Source: Streptomyces sp. NRRL F-5122 | GTDB taxonomy: Bacteria > Actinomycetota > Actinomycetes > Streptomycetales > Streptomycetaceae | Length of the DNA: 55,655 bases | Assembly (NCBI RefSeq): GCF_001507435.1 | Contig: NZ_LMWH01000252.1 | Span: forward strand, 1 to 55,655 | Reading direction: 5' to 3' | Part shown: positions 1 through 7,970 of the stretch, piece by piece | How the letters are laid out: the number at the start of each line of letters is the position of its first letter | Numbering within the stretch: the first letter of the stretch is position 1 | Notes under the pieces: model-generated | What the model was told of the DNA's origin: nothing | The model's database searches: none | Seen by the model: only the letters and a program-made list of their open reading frames with translations | Position numbers and translations under genes: made by a program

Positions 1-1
1 C

Positions 2-259
2 AACGCCATATGCCACGGCACCGGACCGATCGAACTCCGCCTCGTCCGCCACCGGGTCCTGACCTGCGAGGTGTCCGACACCGCCGCCTTCATCCCGCGA
101 CCGCATCGCGCACGCACCACGGACGAGAACGGCCGCGGCCTCTTCCTCGTCACCAACCTGTCCCGCAGGTGGGGCGCGCGATCGACATCGGGCGGCAAGG
201 TCGTATGGGCCGAACAGGACCTCCCCCACACGTCCGAACGCCAACCGGTTGCCGCCTGA
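2..259 (+). CDS. ATP-binding (HATPase_c_2, RsbW-like) C-terminal fragment, 5' truncated by window edge
   Basis: The frame is open from base 2 and ends at 259, so only about 85 C-terminal residues are visible. It starts with NAICHG, matching the N-box (NAxxHG) of anti-sigma-factor kinases, and continues to a DENGRGLFLV glycine-rich ATP lid and a WGARSTSGGKVVWAEQ ending. That ending is typical of the ATPase domain that closes many Streptomyces SpoIIE/PP2C phosphatase-PAS-GAF proteins and stand-alone RsbW homologues. Such domains bind ATP and bind or phosphorylate anti-anti-sigma factors in partner-switching stress regulation. Whether a phosphatase domain lies upstream cannot be seen. Confidence 0.75.
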   Translation, partial: NAICHGTGPIELRLVRHRVLTCEVSDTAAFIPRPHRARTTDENGRGLFLVTNLSRRWGARSTSGGKVVWAEQDLPHTSERQPVAA

Positions 260-434
260 GTCGCCCCCACCCGTCTCGCGGAACGGGCTTCGCAGGGGCG
301 TCCGGCACATCCCCGCCCCTCTCTGTGCCGCCGGCGCCGCCCCGCAGCCGGTTTCCGCCGGTCATGCGGCGAGTCGTGCCCGGCTCGACCTGTCACGGAA
401 GAGCCGGGCCGGGCGGATTCATGTGTGCCCGAGG

Positions 435-737
435 TCAGGGTCGTTGCCGGTGCCAGTACTCAGTCCAGCCGGGATCGAAGTCGGGATGCTCCTTCCACTG
501 CTCGGCGATCCGCGTCAGCGCACTGAAGGGCTTGTACGCGGGTCCGCCTTCGTCCAATTCCAGCTCGGCCATGCCGTGCAGGTAGCGGACGGCGAAGTCC
601 AACGACGTGGCGACCGGGGCGTATCGGGGATCGTCCGTCACCAGCAACGGGGCGAGCCTGTCGCCGATGAAGGAAAGAACCTTCGCGAAGTCGTCCTTGG
701 TCGGGGCCGGCGGCGGAGTGTGGGACTCGCTGGTCAT
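435..737 (-). CDS. Small hypothetical protein (100 aa)
   Basis: An ATG-initiated 100-residue acidic protein, soluble by composition, with no signal peptide or membrane segment. It has a Ser/Thr/Pro-rich N-terminus, then a probably helical body (DDFAKVLSFIGDRLAPLLV, SLDFAVRYLHGMAELELDEG) and an aromatic C-terminal tail (DFDPGWTEYWHRQ). I do not recognise the family and assign no function. It is transcribed towards the partial ATPase gene and stands alone. Coding is supported by third-position G+C bias and by the lack of a better frame here. The start has only a weak ribosome binding site. Confidence 0.6.
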   Translation of the reverse strand: MTSESHTPPPAPTKDDFAKVLSFIGDRLAPLLVTDDPRYAPVATSLDFAVRYLHGMAELELDEGGPAYKPFSALTRIAEQWKEHPDFDPGWTEYWHRQRP

Positions 738-907
738 GCACCGAGGTTATCCATCCACCCGCCACGCACGGCTTGACGTGCTTGTCCTGAAGCCTTCTGG
801 CGTATCCGAGCGGATGCGGGCGCCGTCACGGCCCGTCGAGCCGTCCACGTTCGTCGGCGACTCGGACGAGCGCGTTGGACCGTACGGCGCACTCCGGCCC
901 GGGCGGC

Positions 908-1846
908 TCAGGGCAGCGGGGCGTCGGTGTCCGCGGCCGTGCCGTGATGGGCGCGAATGAGTGCGATCACGGTGTCGGCCGTGCGGTCCAGATAGCTGCG
1001 GCCGTCGGGCAACAGCGTCGTCGGGTTGATGTAACTGCGCGGCCCCACATGCGTGGCCGGTTCGAGCCGGTGCTCGGTGATCTTCCCGGCGCGGCGGGCC
1101 CGGTTCCACGCGCTTGTGCGGAACAGCCGCCAGCGCTGCGGGAAAATCCAGGTGCCGATCCGCTCGATCCGGTCATACTTGCTGGTCAGCCGGTGCAGGT
1201 GCTCGGCACGGCAGATGTCGTTGGAGCCGTTGTGGAAACCGCCCAGCGTGATCAGCAGGAGCGGGGAGCGCAGCCGGCCGCGCAGTTCGTCCACCGCGCC
1301 GGTGGCGACCTGGGCGCCGCCGCTGTAGCTGAGCAGCACAACCGGGATGCCGCTGTCGGGCCGGTAGCCGGCGAGCCGGAGTTGGGTGGCGATCTGCGAG
1401 CCGACGGCACGGTTGTACAGCGGACGGTACCGGCTGTCGGCCGCCACGAAGATCTGCATGACATTGTGGAGGAACAGCAGCAGCCCGACGCGGCGGCGCA
1501 GCCACGCCCACACGGGCCTCTCGGCAAGCGGGTCGGCCAGCGGGGAGTACGGCAGCACCTGACCGAGCACCCGCAGCTCCGGCGCCCCGCGCAGCAGCGC
1601 CTTCACCAGCTGGCCCCCGTCCCGGCTGTCGCGGACGCGACGTTTGCCGATGCCGTCCAGGTAGACCAGGTAGGCGTCAGGGGGGTCGCCGGGAGCCGCG
1701 CCCCGGGCGTGGGGAACGCCCTTGGGGAGCTCGGTGAGGGGGGTCCGCCAGGCCGCGCCGTACGCCAGCACCTCATGGCGCGCCAGCAGGGCCTCGGCGA
1801 GCAGAGCGGGGCCGATCACGCACACCCAGAGGAGAAAATCGTTCAT
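908..1846 (-). CDS. Membrane-anchored alpha/beta-hydrolase-like protein of unknown function
   Basis: A 312-residue protein. The first 25 residues form a hydrophobic N-terminal segment (MNDFLLWVCVIGPALLAEAL) that could be an anchor, and a second hydrophobic stretch (VGLLLFLHNVMQIFV) lies in the middle. Around residue 190, VVLLSYSGGAQVATGA resembles the nucleophile elbow of alpha/beta hydrolases (a GxSxG variant, S-x-S-G-G), and LLLITLGGFHNGSNDI follows as the next strand. This suggests a lipase, esterase or acyltransferase fold, but I cannot assign the acid and histidine confidently. Its ATG overlaps the stop of the membrane gene upstream (ATGA, 1843-1846), so it is translationally coupled and is the last gene of the patatin-glycosyltransferase cassette. 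Confidence 0.7.
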   Translation of the reverse strand: MNDFLLWVCVIGPALLAEALLARHEVLAYGAAWRTPLTELPKGVPHARGAAPGDPPDAYLVYLDGIGKRRVRDSRDGGQLVKALLRGAPELRVLGQVLPYSPLADPLAERPVWAWLRRRVGLLLFLHNVMQIFVAADSRYRPLYNRAVGSQIATQLRLAGYRPDSGIPVVLLSYSGGAQVATGAVDELRGRLRSPLLLITLGGFHNGSNDICRAEHLHRLTSKYDRIERIGTWIFPQRWRLFRTSAWNRARRAGKITEHRLEPATHVGPRSYINPTTLLPDGRSYLDRTADTVIALIRAHHGTAADTDAPLP

Positions 1847-2331
1847 ACGATCGGCTCCCACGCCGTCGTGGCGCTGATCCTCACGACCGAGCGCCGTACG
1901 GCCTCCACAGCGGCTCCGAGCCCGGCCCCGGCGAGGGCCACGCAACCGGCGGAGCCCCACCGGCCCAGGTCGGTCGCCGTGGAGACCGGCCCGACGAGAC
2001 CGGCTCCGACGCCGACCAGGAGGAGCAGGTGGAGCGTGGGCCCGAGCAGTGGAAACGCGAGGACGGCGGCGAACACCAGCGGGGTGACCAGGCCCGGTGT
2101 CCATCCCGGCCCGGCACCGGTCGGTGGGGAGGACTGCACGAGTTCGGCCAGGCTCCCCGCGGTCAGCGGCCACAGCGCGAACAGTGCGCCCTCGACGAGG
2201 CCACAGGCCAACAGCAGTCCGGCCACCCGGGTTCGTGACATGCCCGGGCGGCGCACCACCAGGGGCAGGATGCGCCCGGCGGCCTCCGACACCCCGGCGA
2301 GCAGCAGCAGAACGACGACGAGGAGTGGCAC
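1843..2331 (-). CDS. Small integral membrane protein (162 aa)
   Basis: A very hydrophobic protein with about four predicted transmembrane helices: an N-terminal LLVVVLLLLAGV, then VAGLLLACGLVEGALFALWPL, a central VTPLVFAAVLAFPLLGPTLH plus LLLLVGVGAGLVG, and a C-terminal glycine/alanine-rich helix. No catalytic motif or known family is recognised. Its start lies 3 bases after the glycosyltransferase stop at 2335, and its stop overlaps the next start (ATGA). It therefore probably forms a membrane subunit or scaffold for the neighbouring lipid-modifying enzymes. The role is inference from context only. Confidence 0.7.
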   Translation of the reverse strand: MPLLVVVLLLLAGVSEAAGRILPLVVRRPGMSRTRVAGLLLACGLVEGALFALWPLTAGSLAELVQSSPPTGAGPGWTPGLVTPLVFAAVLAFPLLGPTLHLLLLVGVGAGLVGPVSTATDLGRWGSAGCVALAGAGLGAAVEAVRRSVVRISATTAWEPIV

Positions 2332-2334
2332 CGC

Positions 2335-3558
2335 TCAGCCTCGCTCGGACGGCACGACGGGAGGCTGCTGCCCGAGCGGACCTGCGGCTTGGAGGTACCG
2401 CTCGAGTTCGTCGGCGGCGCGCCGATATCCACCGGCTTCCCTCTGGGCGACGCACAGGGTGGCTGCCGCCGCACTGAACCGGGGACTGTGCAGCAGACGC
2501 CCGGCAAGGGCACGCACGGAGCCCTCGGTGACGTCCTGCGTACGTATCGACAGGCCGGCGCCCAGCTCCACGACACGGCGGGCCACCATCGGCTGGTCGG
2601 CCCCCTGGGGTACCACCAACATAGGAACCCCGGCGTACATGGCCTCGTTGACGCTGTTCATTCCGCCGTGCGTGACGAACAGCACCGCACGGCCCAGCAC
2701 CTCCGGTTGCGGAACGGAACGGCGGGCGAGCACATTGGCCGGCAACGGACCCAGCGCGTCGGGATCGGTCTTCCCGGTCGAGACGATGACAGTGCCCCCC
2801 AGCGGGGCGAGCGCGGCGGCGAAGCAGCGCAGCAGTTGCGGATCGGCGTTGAACACCGTGCCCAGCGAGGCGTACAGCACGGGGTCCGACAACCGATCGG
2901 CCGGGAACGACGGGTCGACCGGTCGGGCACCGATGCTCGGGCCGACGAACCGGTAGGACTCGTCGAAGTCCTCGACGGCAGGCTGGAACGACCGGGAGGT
3001 GTAGACCAGATTGAGCGGCTGGCGGATGTTCCCCACGTCCAGCATGGGCAGCCCGCGGGTGTCGAAGGCGCGGCGCAGGCCTCCGCGCGACCGCAGATAG
3101 CTCCGGAGGGTACGAGGTCGAGCCGCCGCCTCGGCCAGCAGGCTCCACGAGCCTCGGGTGGGACTGGGAACCCGCCGGTTGAACGCGAACGTGGTGAACG
3201 ATGCCGCCGCCGGCACCTTGAGTTCGCGGGCGGCGATCGCACCCCACAAGCAGGCGCTGTCGTGGACGATCAGGCCGGGCCGAACCTTGCGCAGGTCCGT
3301 GAGCACCGTGGGCAGCAAGCGGGCGGCGGTGCCCGCGAGCCCCGCCATCAGCGTGCCGGGCGTCGGCGGATCGGGCAGCGGCTGGTCGCCCCCGGGGTAG
3401 AGGCACACCGTCGCGCCGACGGCCTCGATCTCCTCCTGGAAGGCGGGCGATGTGTGGTACGTGACGGAGTGGCCGCGGCGGACGAGTTCTTCCACCAGCG
3501 GCAGCGTCGGGTTGACGTGCCCCTGCATGGCGATGTTGAGGAACGCGATGGTGCTCAC
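2335..3558 (-). CDS. MGT-type glycosyltransferase (GT1 family)
   Basis: A 407-residue GT-B glycosyltransferase of the macrolide/UDP-glycosyltransferase type. The N-terminal acceptor domain starts with IAFLNIAMQGHVNPTLPLVE, in which the conserved catalytic His of GT1 enzymes is visible. The C-terminal donor domain has VTHGGMNSVNEAMYAGVPM and VPQGADQPMVARRV near residues 290-320, the nucleotide-sugar signature. Such enzymes transfer a sugar from a nucleotide donor to a small hydrophobic acceptor such as a macrolide, polyketide, sterol or lipid. The GTG start overlaps the patatin stop (GTGA at 3555-3558). No polyketide or aglycone biosynthetic genes lie nearby, so the acceptor could be a lipid or a foreign compound being inactivated. 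Confidence 0.9.
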   Translation of the reverse strand: MSTIAFLNIAMQGHVNPTLPLVEELVRRGHSVTYHTSPAFQEEIEAVGATVCLYPGGDQPLPDPPTPGTLMAGLAGTAARLLPTVLTDLRKVRPGLIVHDSACLWGAIAARELKVPAAASFTTFAFNRRVPSPTRGSWSLLAEAAARPRTLRSYLRSRGGLRRAFDTRGLPMLDVGNIRQPLNLVYTSRSFQPAVEDFDESYRFVGPSIGARPVDPSFPADRLSDPVLYASLGTVFNADPQLLRCFAAALAPLGGTVIVSTGKTDPDALGPLPANVLARRSVPQPEVLGRAVLFVTHGGMNSVNEAMYAGVPMLVVPQGADQPMVARRVVELGAGLSIRTQDVTEGSVRALAGRLLHSPRFSAAAATLCVAQREAGGYRRAADELERYLQAAGPLGQQPPVVPSERG

Positions 3559-4625
3559 AGAACGATCCCTGGTACGGAGAAAGTTGATGCGTCGCCCGGT
3601 GTGACCGACGCGCCGGTCGCCCGAGGATCGTCGGCCCGATACAGGCCGGGTCCGCTGATGCGCAACTCGTCGAGGAAGCGCCCCGCCGCTCGCGAAGCCG
3701 TGCTGATCAGCCGTTGGGAATGGCCGAAGTCCCAGGGGGCCGGCCAGGCCTCGATACCGGTCGGCAGCACGACAGTCGGGATCTGCCGGGACACCTCGCG
3801 CAGATCACGCTCGATCTGATGGTGCATGAGCAGCAGTGCGGCCCTGGCGGCGATCGCGCCGGCTCGTGGGCGCGGGACGGCCGGGGGCAGGGGCGAGCCC
3901 TCCGGCCCGGTCGACAGCACCACCACGCTGGCCGCCCCGGCCTGCAGCGCCGCCAGTACCGGGACATAGGCGATCACTCCGCCGTCGACGAGCGTCCTGC
4001 CTCCACGCTCCACCGGGGGCAGGATCCCCGGCATGGCGGCACTGGCGAGCAGTGCGGACTCCAGGTCTCCGTGATCGAGCAACGCGGGCGCACCGGTGAC
4101 CAGGTCCATGGCCACCGCGGTGAACGGGACGGCGAGCTCCTCGATCCGCGACGGCAGCCCGGACCGGGCGATCAGTCGACGCAGGCCGCGATCCGTGCAG
4201 ATGCTGGCCCGTGAGGACGGATAGCCGAGCGTATACACCTCACGACGACGCAGCTGAGTCCACACGTGGTCCAGCCACGGCGCGGCCTGTTCGGGGTGAG
4301 CCGCCGCGATGGCCCCGTTGAGGGCGCCCACCGAGCTTCCGATGATCATGTCCGGGACGAATCGTTGCCGTTCCAGCGCGTACCCGACACCGACATGGGC
4401 CGCTCCGAGCACGCCGCCCGCACCCACCACGACGGCCACGGGACGGGGAAGGCCCTGCAAGCCCTGCACGGGATCCCCGGGCGCGCGGCACGACGACGGG
4501 GAGCGCACCCCGTTGTCGTCCTGCACGGCGCGAAGCCTCTCGCGGCCACGACCACTCGTCGAGCCGCCCCTGAGCAAGCCCGAACGTGCCCAGGAGACCG
4601 GTGTCCGGCCACGGGTAATCCACAT
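3555..4625 (-). CDS. Patatin-like phospholipase
   Basis: A 356-residue patatin-family acyl hydrolase. An unusual Arg/Ser-rich extension of about 60 residues precedes the domain. Then come the oxyanion-hole loop VVGAGGVLGAAHVGV (residues 65-80), the nucleophile elbow GSSVG (96-100, Ser98) and the DGG motif (214-216), which give the Ser-Asp dyad of the family. It probably deacylates membrane lipids or acyl esters. ATG at 4625 is preceded by AGAGAGG, a good ribosome site. A GTG at 4469 would give a more usual length of 304 residues and also has GGGGAT upstream. It sits 41 bases after the nitroreductase and overlaps the glycosyltransferase start. Confidence 0.88.
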   Translation of the reverse strand: MWITRGRTPVSWARSGLLRGGSTSGRGRERLRAVQDDNGVRSPSSCRAPGDPVQGLQGLPRPVAVVVGAGGVLGAAHVGVGYALERQRFVPDMIIGSSVGALNGAIAAAHPEQAAPWLDHVWTQLRRREVYTLGYPSSRASICTDRGLRRLIARSGLPSRIEELAVPFTAVAMDLVTGAPALLDHGDLESALLASAAMPGILPPVERGGRTLVDGGVIAYVPVLAALQAGAASVVVLSTGPEGSPLPPAVPRPRAGAIAARAALLLMHHQIERDLREVSRQIPTVVLPTGIEAWPAPWDFGHSQRLISTASRAAGRFLDELRISGPGLYRADDPRATGASVTPGDASTFSVPGIVL

Positions 4626-4666
4626 GATCTACCTCTCTCGTTTCGGCGCGGAATCGGGACGGCTTC

Positions 4667-5548
4667 TCAGCCGGTACCGGGCGGCAACCCGACCCGGGAG
4701 GCCAGACTTTGGACCTGTCCGGCGAAGGCGTCACCGATCCGTGCGACGACACGCCCCGTCCATGTGCTGCGAGAGGCGTGGCCCTTCGCGAGCTCTGCGG
4801 TCGCGGTCCGTGGACCGTGCGGCCTCGAGGTCGGACAGGCCGCTGCTCCCCCGGCCGGCGGGCGAGCTCGTCGTGCCGCGTCGACCGAGTCGACGAACGT
4901 GACCGTCTCCTCGAGCGGCGCCCGGCCCGTACGGGAGTGGTTCATCGTGGCGTCCTCGAACCCGATCGACATACCGCAGAAGAGGATCAGTTCGTCCGGC
5001 GGCGACAGGATCTTCGCGACGGTCGTGCGGTACTTCGCCCACGCCATCTGCGGGCAACTGTGCAGCCCTTCGGCTCGGAGGAGCAGCATGACGGTCTGCA
5101 GATACATGCCGAGGTCGGACCATTGGGGCCTGCCCATGCCGCGGTCGACATAGCAGAACAGGGACGCGGGCGCCCCGAAGCAGTCCCAGTTCGCGGAAGC
5201 CGCCCGCTGGCGCGCCTCCAGGTCCTCGCGCGGAATGCCGAGTGCGCCGTAGCGCTCCGCACCGAAGGCCGACCGGCGCTCTCGGTACGGGGACTTCAGC
5301 TCGGCGGGATACTGCTCGTACTCCGGCTCGTCCCAGGGTTCGCCGGTGGCCAACCGCTCGCCGACCCGCCTCTTGAGCTCGGCCAGTGGCGCACCTGTCA
5401 GGACGTAGACATGCCACGGCTGGATGTTCGATGCGGACGGCGTCCAGGCCGCGGCGGACACCACGCGCTCAAGCGTCTCTCTCGGGACCCGCCGGTCCGT
5501 GAACCCGCGCACCGCCCGTCGGGTAGTGACCGCTTCGTAGACGTCCAT
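4667..5548 (-). CDS. Nitroreductase family protein with extended C-terminus
   Basis: An FMN-dependent NAD(P)H nitroreductase-like enzyme of 293 residues. The start TTRRAVRGFTDRRVP is the FMN phosphate-binding segment, AAAWTPSASNIQPWHVYV follows, and the later QTVMLLLRAEGLHSCPQMAW and LILFCGMSIGFED segments are typical of this subfamily. The domain normally ends near APLEETVTFVDSV (residue ~228). Here it continues with about 65 Arg/Ala/Pro-rich residues of low complexity, possibly because an ancestral stop was lost. Divergent from the azoreductase at 5699, with which it shares a 150-base operator region. The patatin cassette may be co-transcribed from its promoter. Confidence 0.87.
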   Translation of the reverse strand: MDVYEAVTTRRAVRGFTDRRVPRETLERVVSAAAWTPSASNIQPWHVYVLTGAPLAELKRRVGERLATGEPWDEPEYEQYPAELKSPYRERRSAFGAERYGALGIPREDLEARQRAASANWDCFGAPASLFCYVDRGMGRPQWSDLGMYLQTVMLLLRAEGLHSCPQMAWAKYRTTVAKILSPPDELILFCGMSIGFEDATMNHSRTGRAPLEETVTFVDSVDAARRARPPAGGAAACPTSRPHGPRTATAELAKGHASRSTWTGRVVARIGDAFAGQVQSLASRVGLPPGTG

Positions 5549-5582
5549 GATCGCCTGCCTCCCTGGCCGCTCGATTGCATTA

Positions 5583-5608
5583 GCTATCGTTGCACTCAAG
5601 ATAGTATC
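5583..5608. promoter_or_regulatory. Candidate MarR operator between nitroreductase and azoreductase
   Basis: The short divergent intergenic region is AT-richer than its surroundings. It holds the inverted repeat GATAGTATC (5600-5608) and the sequence TATCGTT (5585-5591). Both resemble parts of the CGATACAGTATCG palindrome in front of the MarR gene (7210-7222): AGTATC and TATCGTT are shared. Inference: the MarR protein at 6699-7181 controls both flanking redox enzymes. No experiment is visible in the sequence. Confidence 0.45.
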
Positions 5609-5698
5609 ACTCAAGACGATCTCGTGATTGACTATCTCGACCAAGAAGAGTTGCCGACCCACGGCTGCCCGCCGGGGCCCTGCACATCGGAGAAGGTC

Positions 5699-6349
5699 AT
5701 GGCCACACTGCTGCACATCGATTCGTCCGTATTTCCCGAAGAGGCGTCCTCGTCCCGCGCGGTCACGGCCGCCTTCCGCGAGGCATGGAGGGAGCACCAC
5801 CCGGAAGGCACGGTGATCTACCGCGACCTCGCCGCCAGCCCCGTCGCGCACATCACCGCCGACGCCTGGTCCGCCGGTTACACCGACCCGTCCGACCGCA
5901 CCCCCGCGCAGAACGCCGCGTTCGCCGAACGCCTGAAGCTCATCGAGGAACTGGAGCAGGCGGACGCGGTCCTGATCGGCGCGCCCATGTACAACTACTC
6001 GGTCCCGTCGACCCTCAAGGCGTGGCTGGACAGCGTGCTCCTGATGGGCCGCACCGCGGGCGAGACTCCCACCGCTCAGGGCACCCCGGCCGTCGTCGTC
6101 GCCAGCCGTGGCGGCTCCTACGCGCCGGGCACCCCGCGCGAGGGTTTCGAGTTCGTACAGAACTATCTGGAGGCCGTCCTCAAGGGCACTCTGGGCCTGG
6201 ATCTCGACTTCATCGTCCCGGAGCTCACCATGGCCCCCCGTAACCCGGCCATGTCGGAACTGATCCCCCTCTACGAGGCCTCCCGCAAGCGCGCCTTCAA
6301 GGACGCGACGATCAAGGCCGAGCGACTCGCGGAACGCCTCGCCGCGTAA
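5699..6349 (+). CDS. azoR: FMN-dependent NADH-azoreductase
   Basis: A 216-residue flavodoxin-like quinone reductase/azoreductase. The N-terminus TLLHIDSSVFPEEASSSR is the FMN phosphate-binding loop, IGAPMYNYSVPSTLKAWLD is the conserved isoalloxazine-binding segment of AzoR, and VVASRGGSYAPGTP is the third flavin contact. Such enzymes reduce quinones and azo compounds by two-electron transfer from NAD(P)H and are usually induced by electrophile or quinone stress. The ATG is preceded by GGAGAAGG. It is divergent from the nitroreductase and convergent with the MarR gene, which suggests an inducible detoxification module. Confidence 0.92.
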   Translation: MATLLHIDSSVFPEEASSSRAVTAAFREAWREHHPEGTVIYRDLAASPVAHITADAWSAGYTDPSDRTPAQNAAFAERLKLIEELEQADAVLIGAPMYNYSVPSTLKAWLDSVLLMGRTAGETPTAQGTPAVVVASRGGSYAPGTPREGFEFVQNYLEAVLKGTLGLDLDFIVPELTMAPRNPAMSELIPLYEASRKRAFKDATIKAERLAERLAA

Positions 6350-6698
6350 CTCCCGTGCCATGGGCGCCGTGTGACACTTCATCCGAGGCGGTCACCCGGC
6401 GCCTTCGTCGCCCATGGCCCCCTTTGCCGAGGATGCCGCCCGCATCGCAGCGGCGATCCGGCACCGAGCACGACAGCGGCCCACGGCTGAACGGCGCTGT
6501 GTGCGCGGACGCAGATCCGGCCGACCCGGTACGGACGCGGTAGCGGTGACGACGGGCCCGGACTCGGTCGACGGCAACGCCCGGCCGCCCCCGACCGCCG
6601 ACGCCCGGTGGAGAAGGCCGCAGCCCACGAAAACGGTCCGGCCGCGAAATACGACAGGAACTGCCGACGCGGCCGGCACGCAGTTGTCGCGCGAGCGC
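6350..6698. other. Gene-free interval with a long-looped inverted repeat
   Basis: These 349 bases separate the convergent azoreductase and MarR genes. I see no credible gene. The 10-base arms GCCATGGGCG (6357-6366) and CGCCCATGGC (6409-6418) are perfectly complementary, with a 42-base spacer containing further GGCGCC pairing. This could be a bidirectional terminator, although no T tract follows. Confidence 0.4.
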
Positions 6699-7181
6699 CT
6701 ACGCCTTGCCGTCAGCGGGATAGACGAACCGCGTCAGCAGATCAACCATCTGCTCGGCATCACCGGGCGCCAGTCCGGCGACCAGGCGCTCGGACAACGG
6801 TGCCGCCAGCACATGAGCCGCGTCGAAAAGCTCGATGCCCCGAGGCGTGATCTCCACGGCCCGCGCCCGCCGGTCTCCCGGAACAGGCTTGCGGACAGCC
6901 AGCCCCTTGCTCTCCAGGTCGTCGACGATCCGCATGATCCCCGCCTTGTCCGACCCCGTTTCCGCAGCCAGGTCCCGCTGCACGGTGGGCCCGCGGTCGA
7001 CCAGCACGATGAGCACGGCAAAATGGCGCAACTCGATGCCGAGCGGCCGAAGCGCCTCGCCCATCACCGCCGCCGCGTGCCAGTGCGCCCTGCGCAGCAG
7101 CAAGCCAAGGGCGAAAGGCGAGGTGTCCCCCGGGCGGTCGGTCGCACGCGCGGTGGTCCGAGGCGGAACGTCAGCTGTCAT
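6699..7181 (-). CDS. MarR family transcriptional regulator
   Basis: A 160-residue MarR-type winged-helix protein. The N-terminal helix region (SPFALGLLLRRAHWHAAAVMGEAL) is followed by LRHFAVLIVLVDRGPTVQRDLAAETGSDKAGIMRIVDDLESKGL, the helix-turn-helix, and by the wing VRKPVPGDRRARAVEITPRG with the conserved D-x-R. The C-terminal helix completes the dimer interface. MarR proteins are usually repressors released by phenolics, quinones or oxidants. A perfect palindrome lies 29 bases upstream of its start (7210-7222), suggesting autoregulation. The nearby azoreductase/nitroreductase pair is the likely target set. Confidence 0.9.
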   Translation of the reverse strand: MTADVPPRTTARATDRPGDTSPFALGLLLRRAHWHAAAVMGEALRPLGIELRHFAVLIVLVDRGPTVQRDLAAETGSDKAGIMRIVDDLESKGLAVRKPVPGDRRARAVEITPRGIELFDAAHVLAAPLSERLVAGLAPGDAEQMVDLLTRFVYPADGKA

Positions 7182-7209
7182 GAACCCACACTACAGCCAT
7201 TTACTCGGT

Positions 7210-7222
7210 CGATACAGTATCG
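7210..7222. promoter_or_regulatory. Palindromic operator upstream of the MarR gene
   Basis: CGATACAGTATCG is a perfect 6-1-6 inverted repeat placed in the promoter region of the MarR gene on the minus strand, in a locally AT-rich stretch. Its position and symmetry fit autoregulation by a MarR dimer. Confidence 0.6.
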
Positions 7223-7229
7223 TTTGAAA

Positions 7230-7970
7230 CTAAATACGACCAACACAGAGCGGATAGAACGCCGTCAGGTCGGCCTCGGGCATGGAGTCCGGGGTCGCCC
7301 GGTCGGTCTGATCGGCTTCCTTCGTATAGGGCCTGTTCCTGTCGTCCGACCCCCGGTCGAGGCCCTTCACGCCGCCGAGCCGGGCCGTCGTCGAATAGAC
7401 GCCGTCGCCCTCGTGACCGTAGGACGCGAGGTCCGGGTAGCGGTCGTGGTCGTAGTCGGCGACGGCGATCGCACGCGGCTCGCTCAGGTCGACGTGGTGA
7501 TCGCTCTGCCCCCGTCCGCGTGCCGAGAAGGGCCCGAGTCTCAGCTCTGAGACGTCCGGTCGCACCGGGTCGTCGCCCTGGAACGCGCCGGTGGCGGCGA
7601 CGAAGAGGTCACTCCAGCCGTCCCGGTCGAAGTCGGCCACGACGGCGAGCACGTCCTTCGCGCCGTCCCCGCGCTCCCCGACCAGATCCCGTGGCCCCAC
7701 CTTCGCGCCCCGCCCGCCGTCGGCTCCGAACGTGATGGTCAAGCCGGCGCCGGTGCGGGACGGGGAGGAGACACGGTCTGCCGTGCCGTCTCCGTCGAGG
7801 TCGGCCACCAAACCTCCCGCGGATGTGGCACAACTTCCGATCGTGGGGCCGGAGGCCGGGCGCCCGGGCGGATCGCCTCGGCCGTCGCCGCAACCGGCCA
7901 CCAGTGCGGTCGACGTCACGAGCGCCAGTACGCAGCACGCCCGCCCGACTGTTCGTCCCCCGACCCCCAT
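7230..7970 (-). CDS. FG-GAP/VCBS-repeat lipoprotein
   Basis: A 246-residue secreted lipoprotein. The N-terminal signal peptide ends in a lipobox, ALVTSTALVAGC, with the Cys as lipid attachment site. The mature part has calcium-binding FG-GAP-like motifs: VADLDGDGTADRV, VADFDRDGWSDLFVA and VADYDHDRYPDLASYG, each matching DxDxDGxxD. These repeats normally build one beta-propeller. Only about three are present, so the propeller is short or partial. The role is unknown, probably cell-surface binding. The ATG at 7970 directly precedes the signal peptide. Longer starts in the frame would bury it. Confidence 0.78.
   Translation of the reverse strand: MGVGGRTVGRACCVLALVTSTALVAGCGDGRGDPPGRPASGPTIGSCATSAGGLVADLDGDGTADRVSSPSRTGAGLTITFGADGGRGAKVGPRDLVGERGDGAKDVLAVVADFDRDGWSDLFVAATGAFQGDDPVRPDVSELRLGPFSARGRGQSDHHVDLSEPRAIAVADYDHDRYPDLASYGHEGDGVYSTTARLGGVKGLDRGSDDRNRPYTKEADQTDRATPDSMPEADLTAFYPLCVGRI

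Noticed and set aside
2389..3819. Long plus-strand frame opposite the glycosyltransferase gene
   Set aside because: The minus strand encodes a complete GT1 enzyme with all motifs. The plus translation is an antisense artefact.
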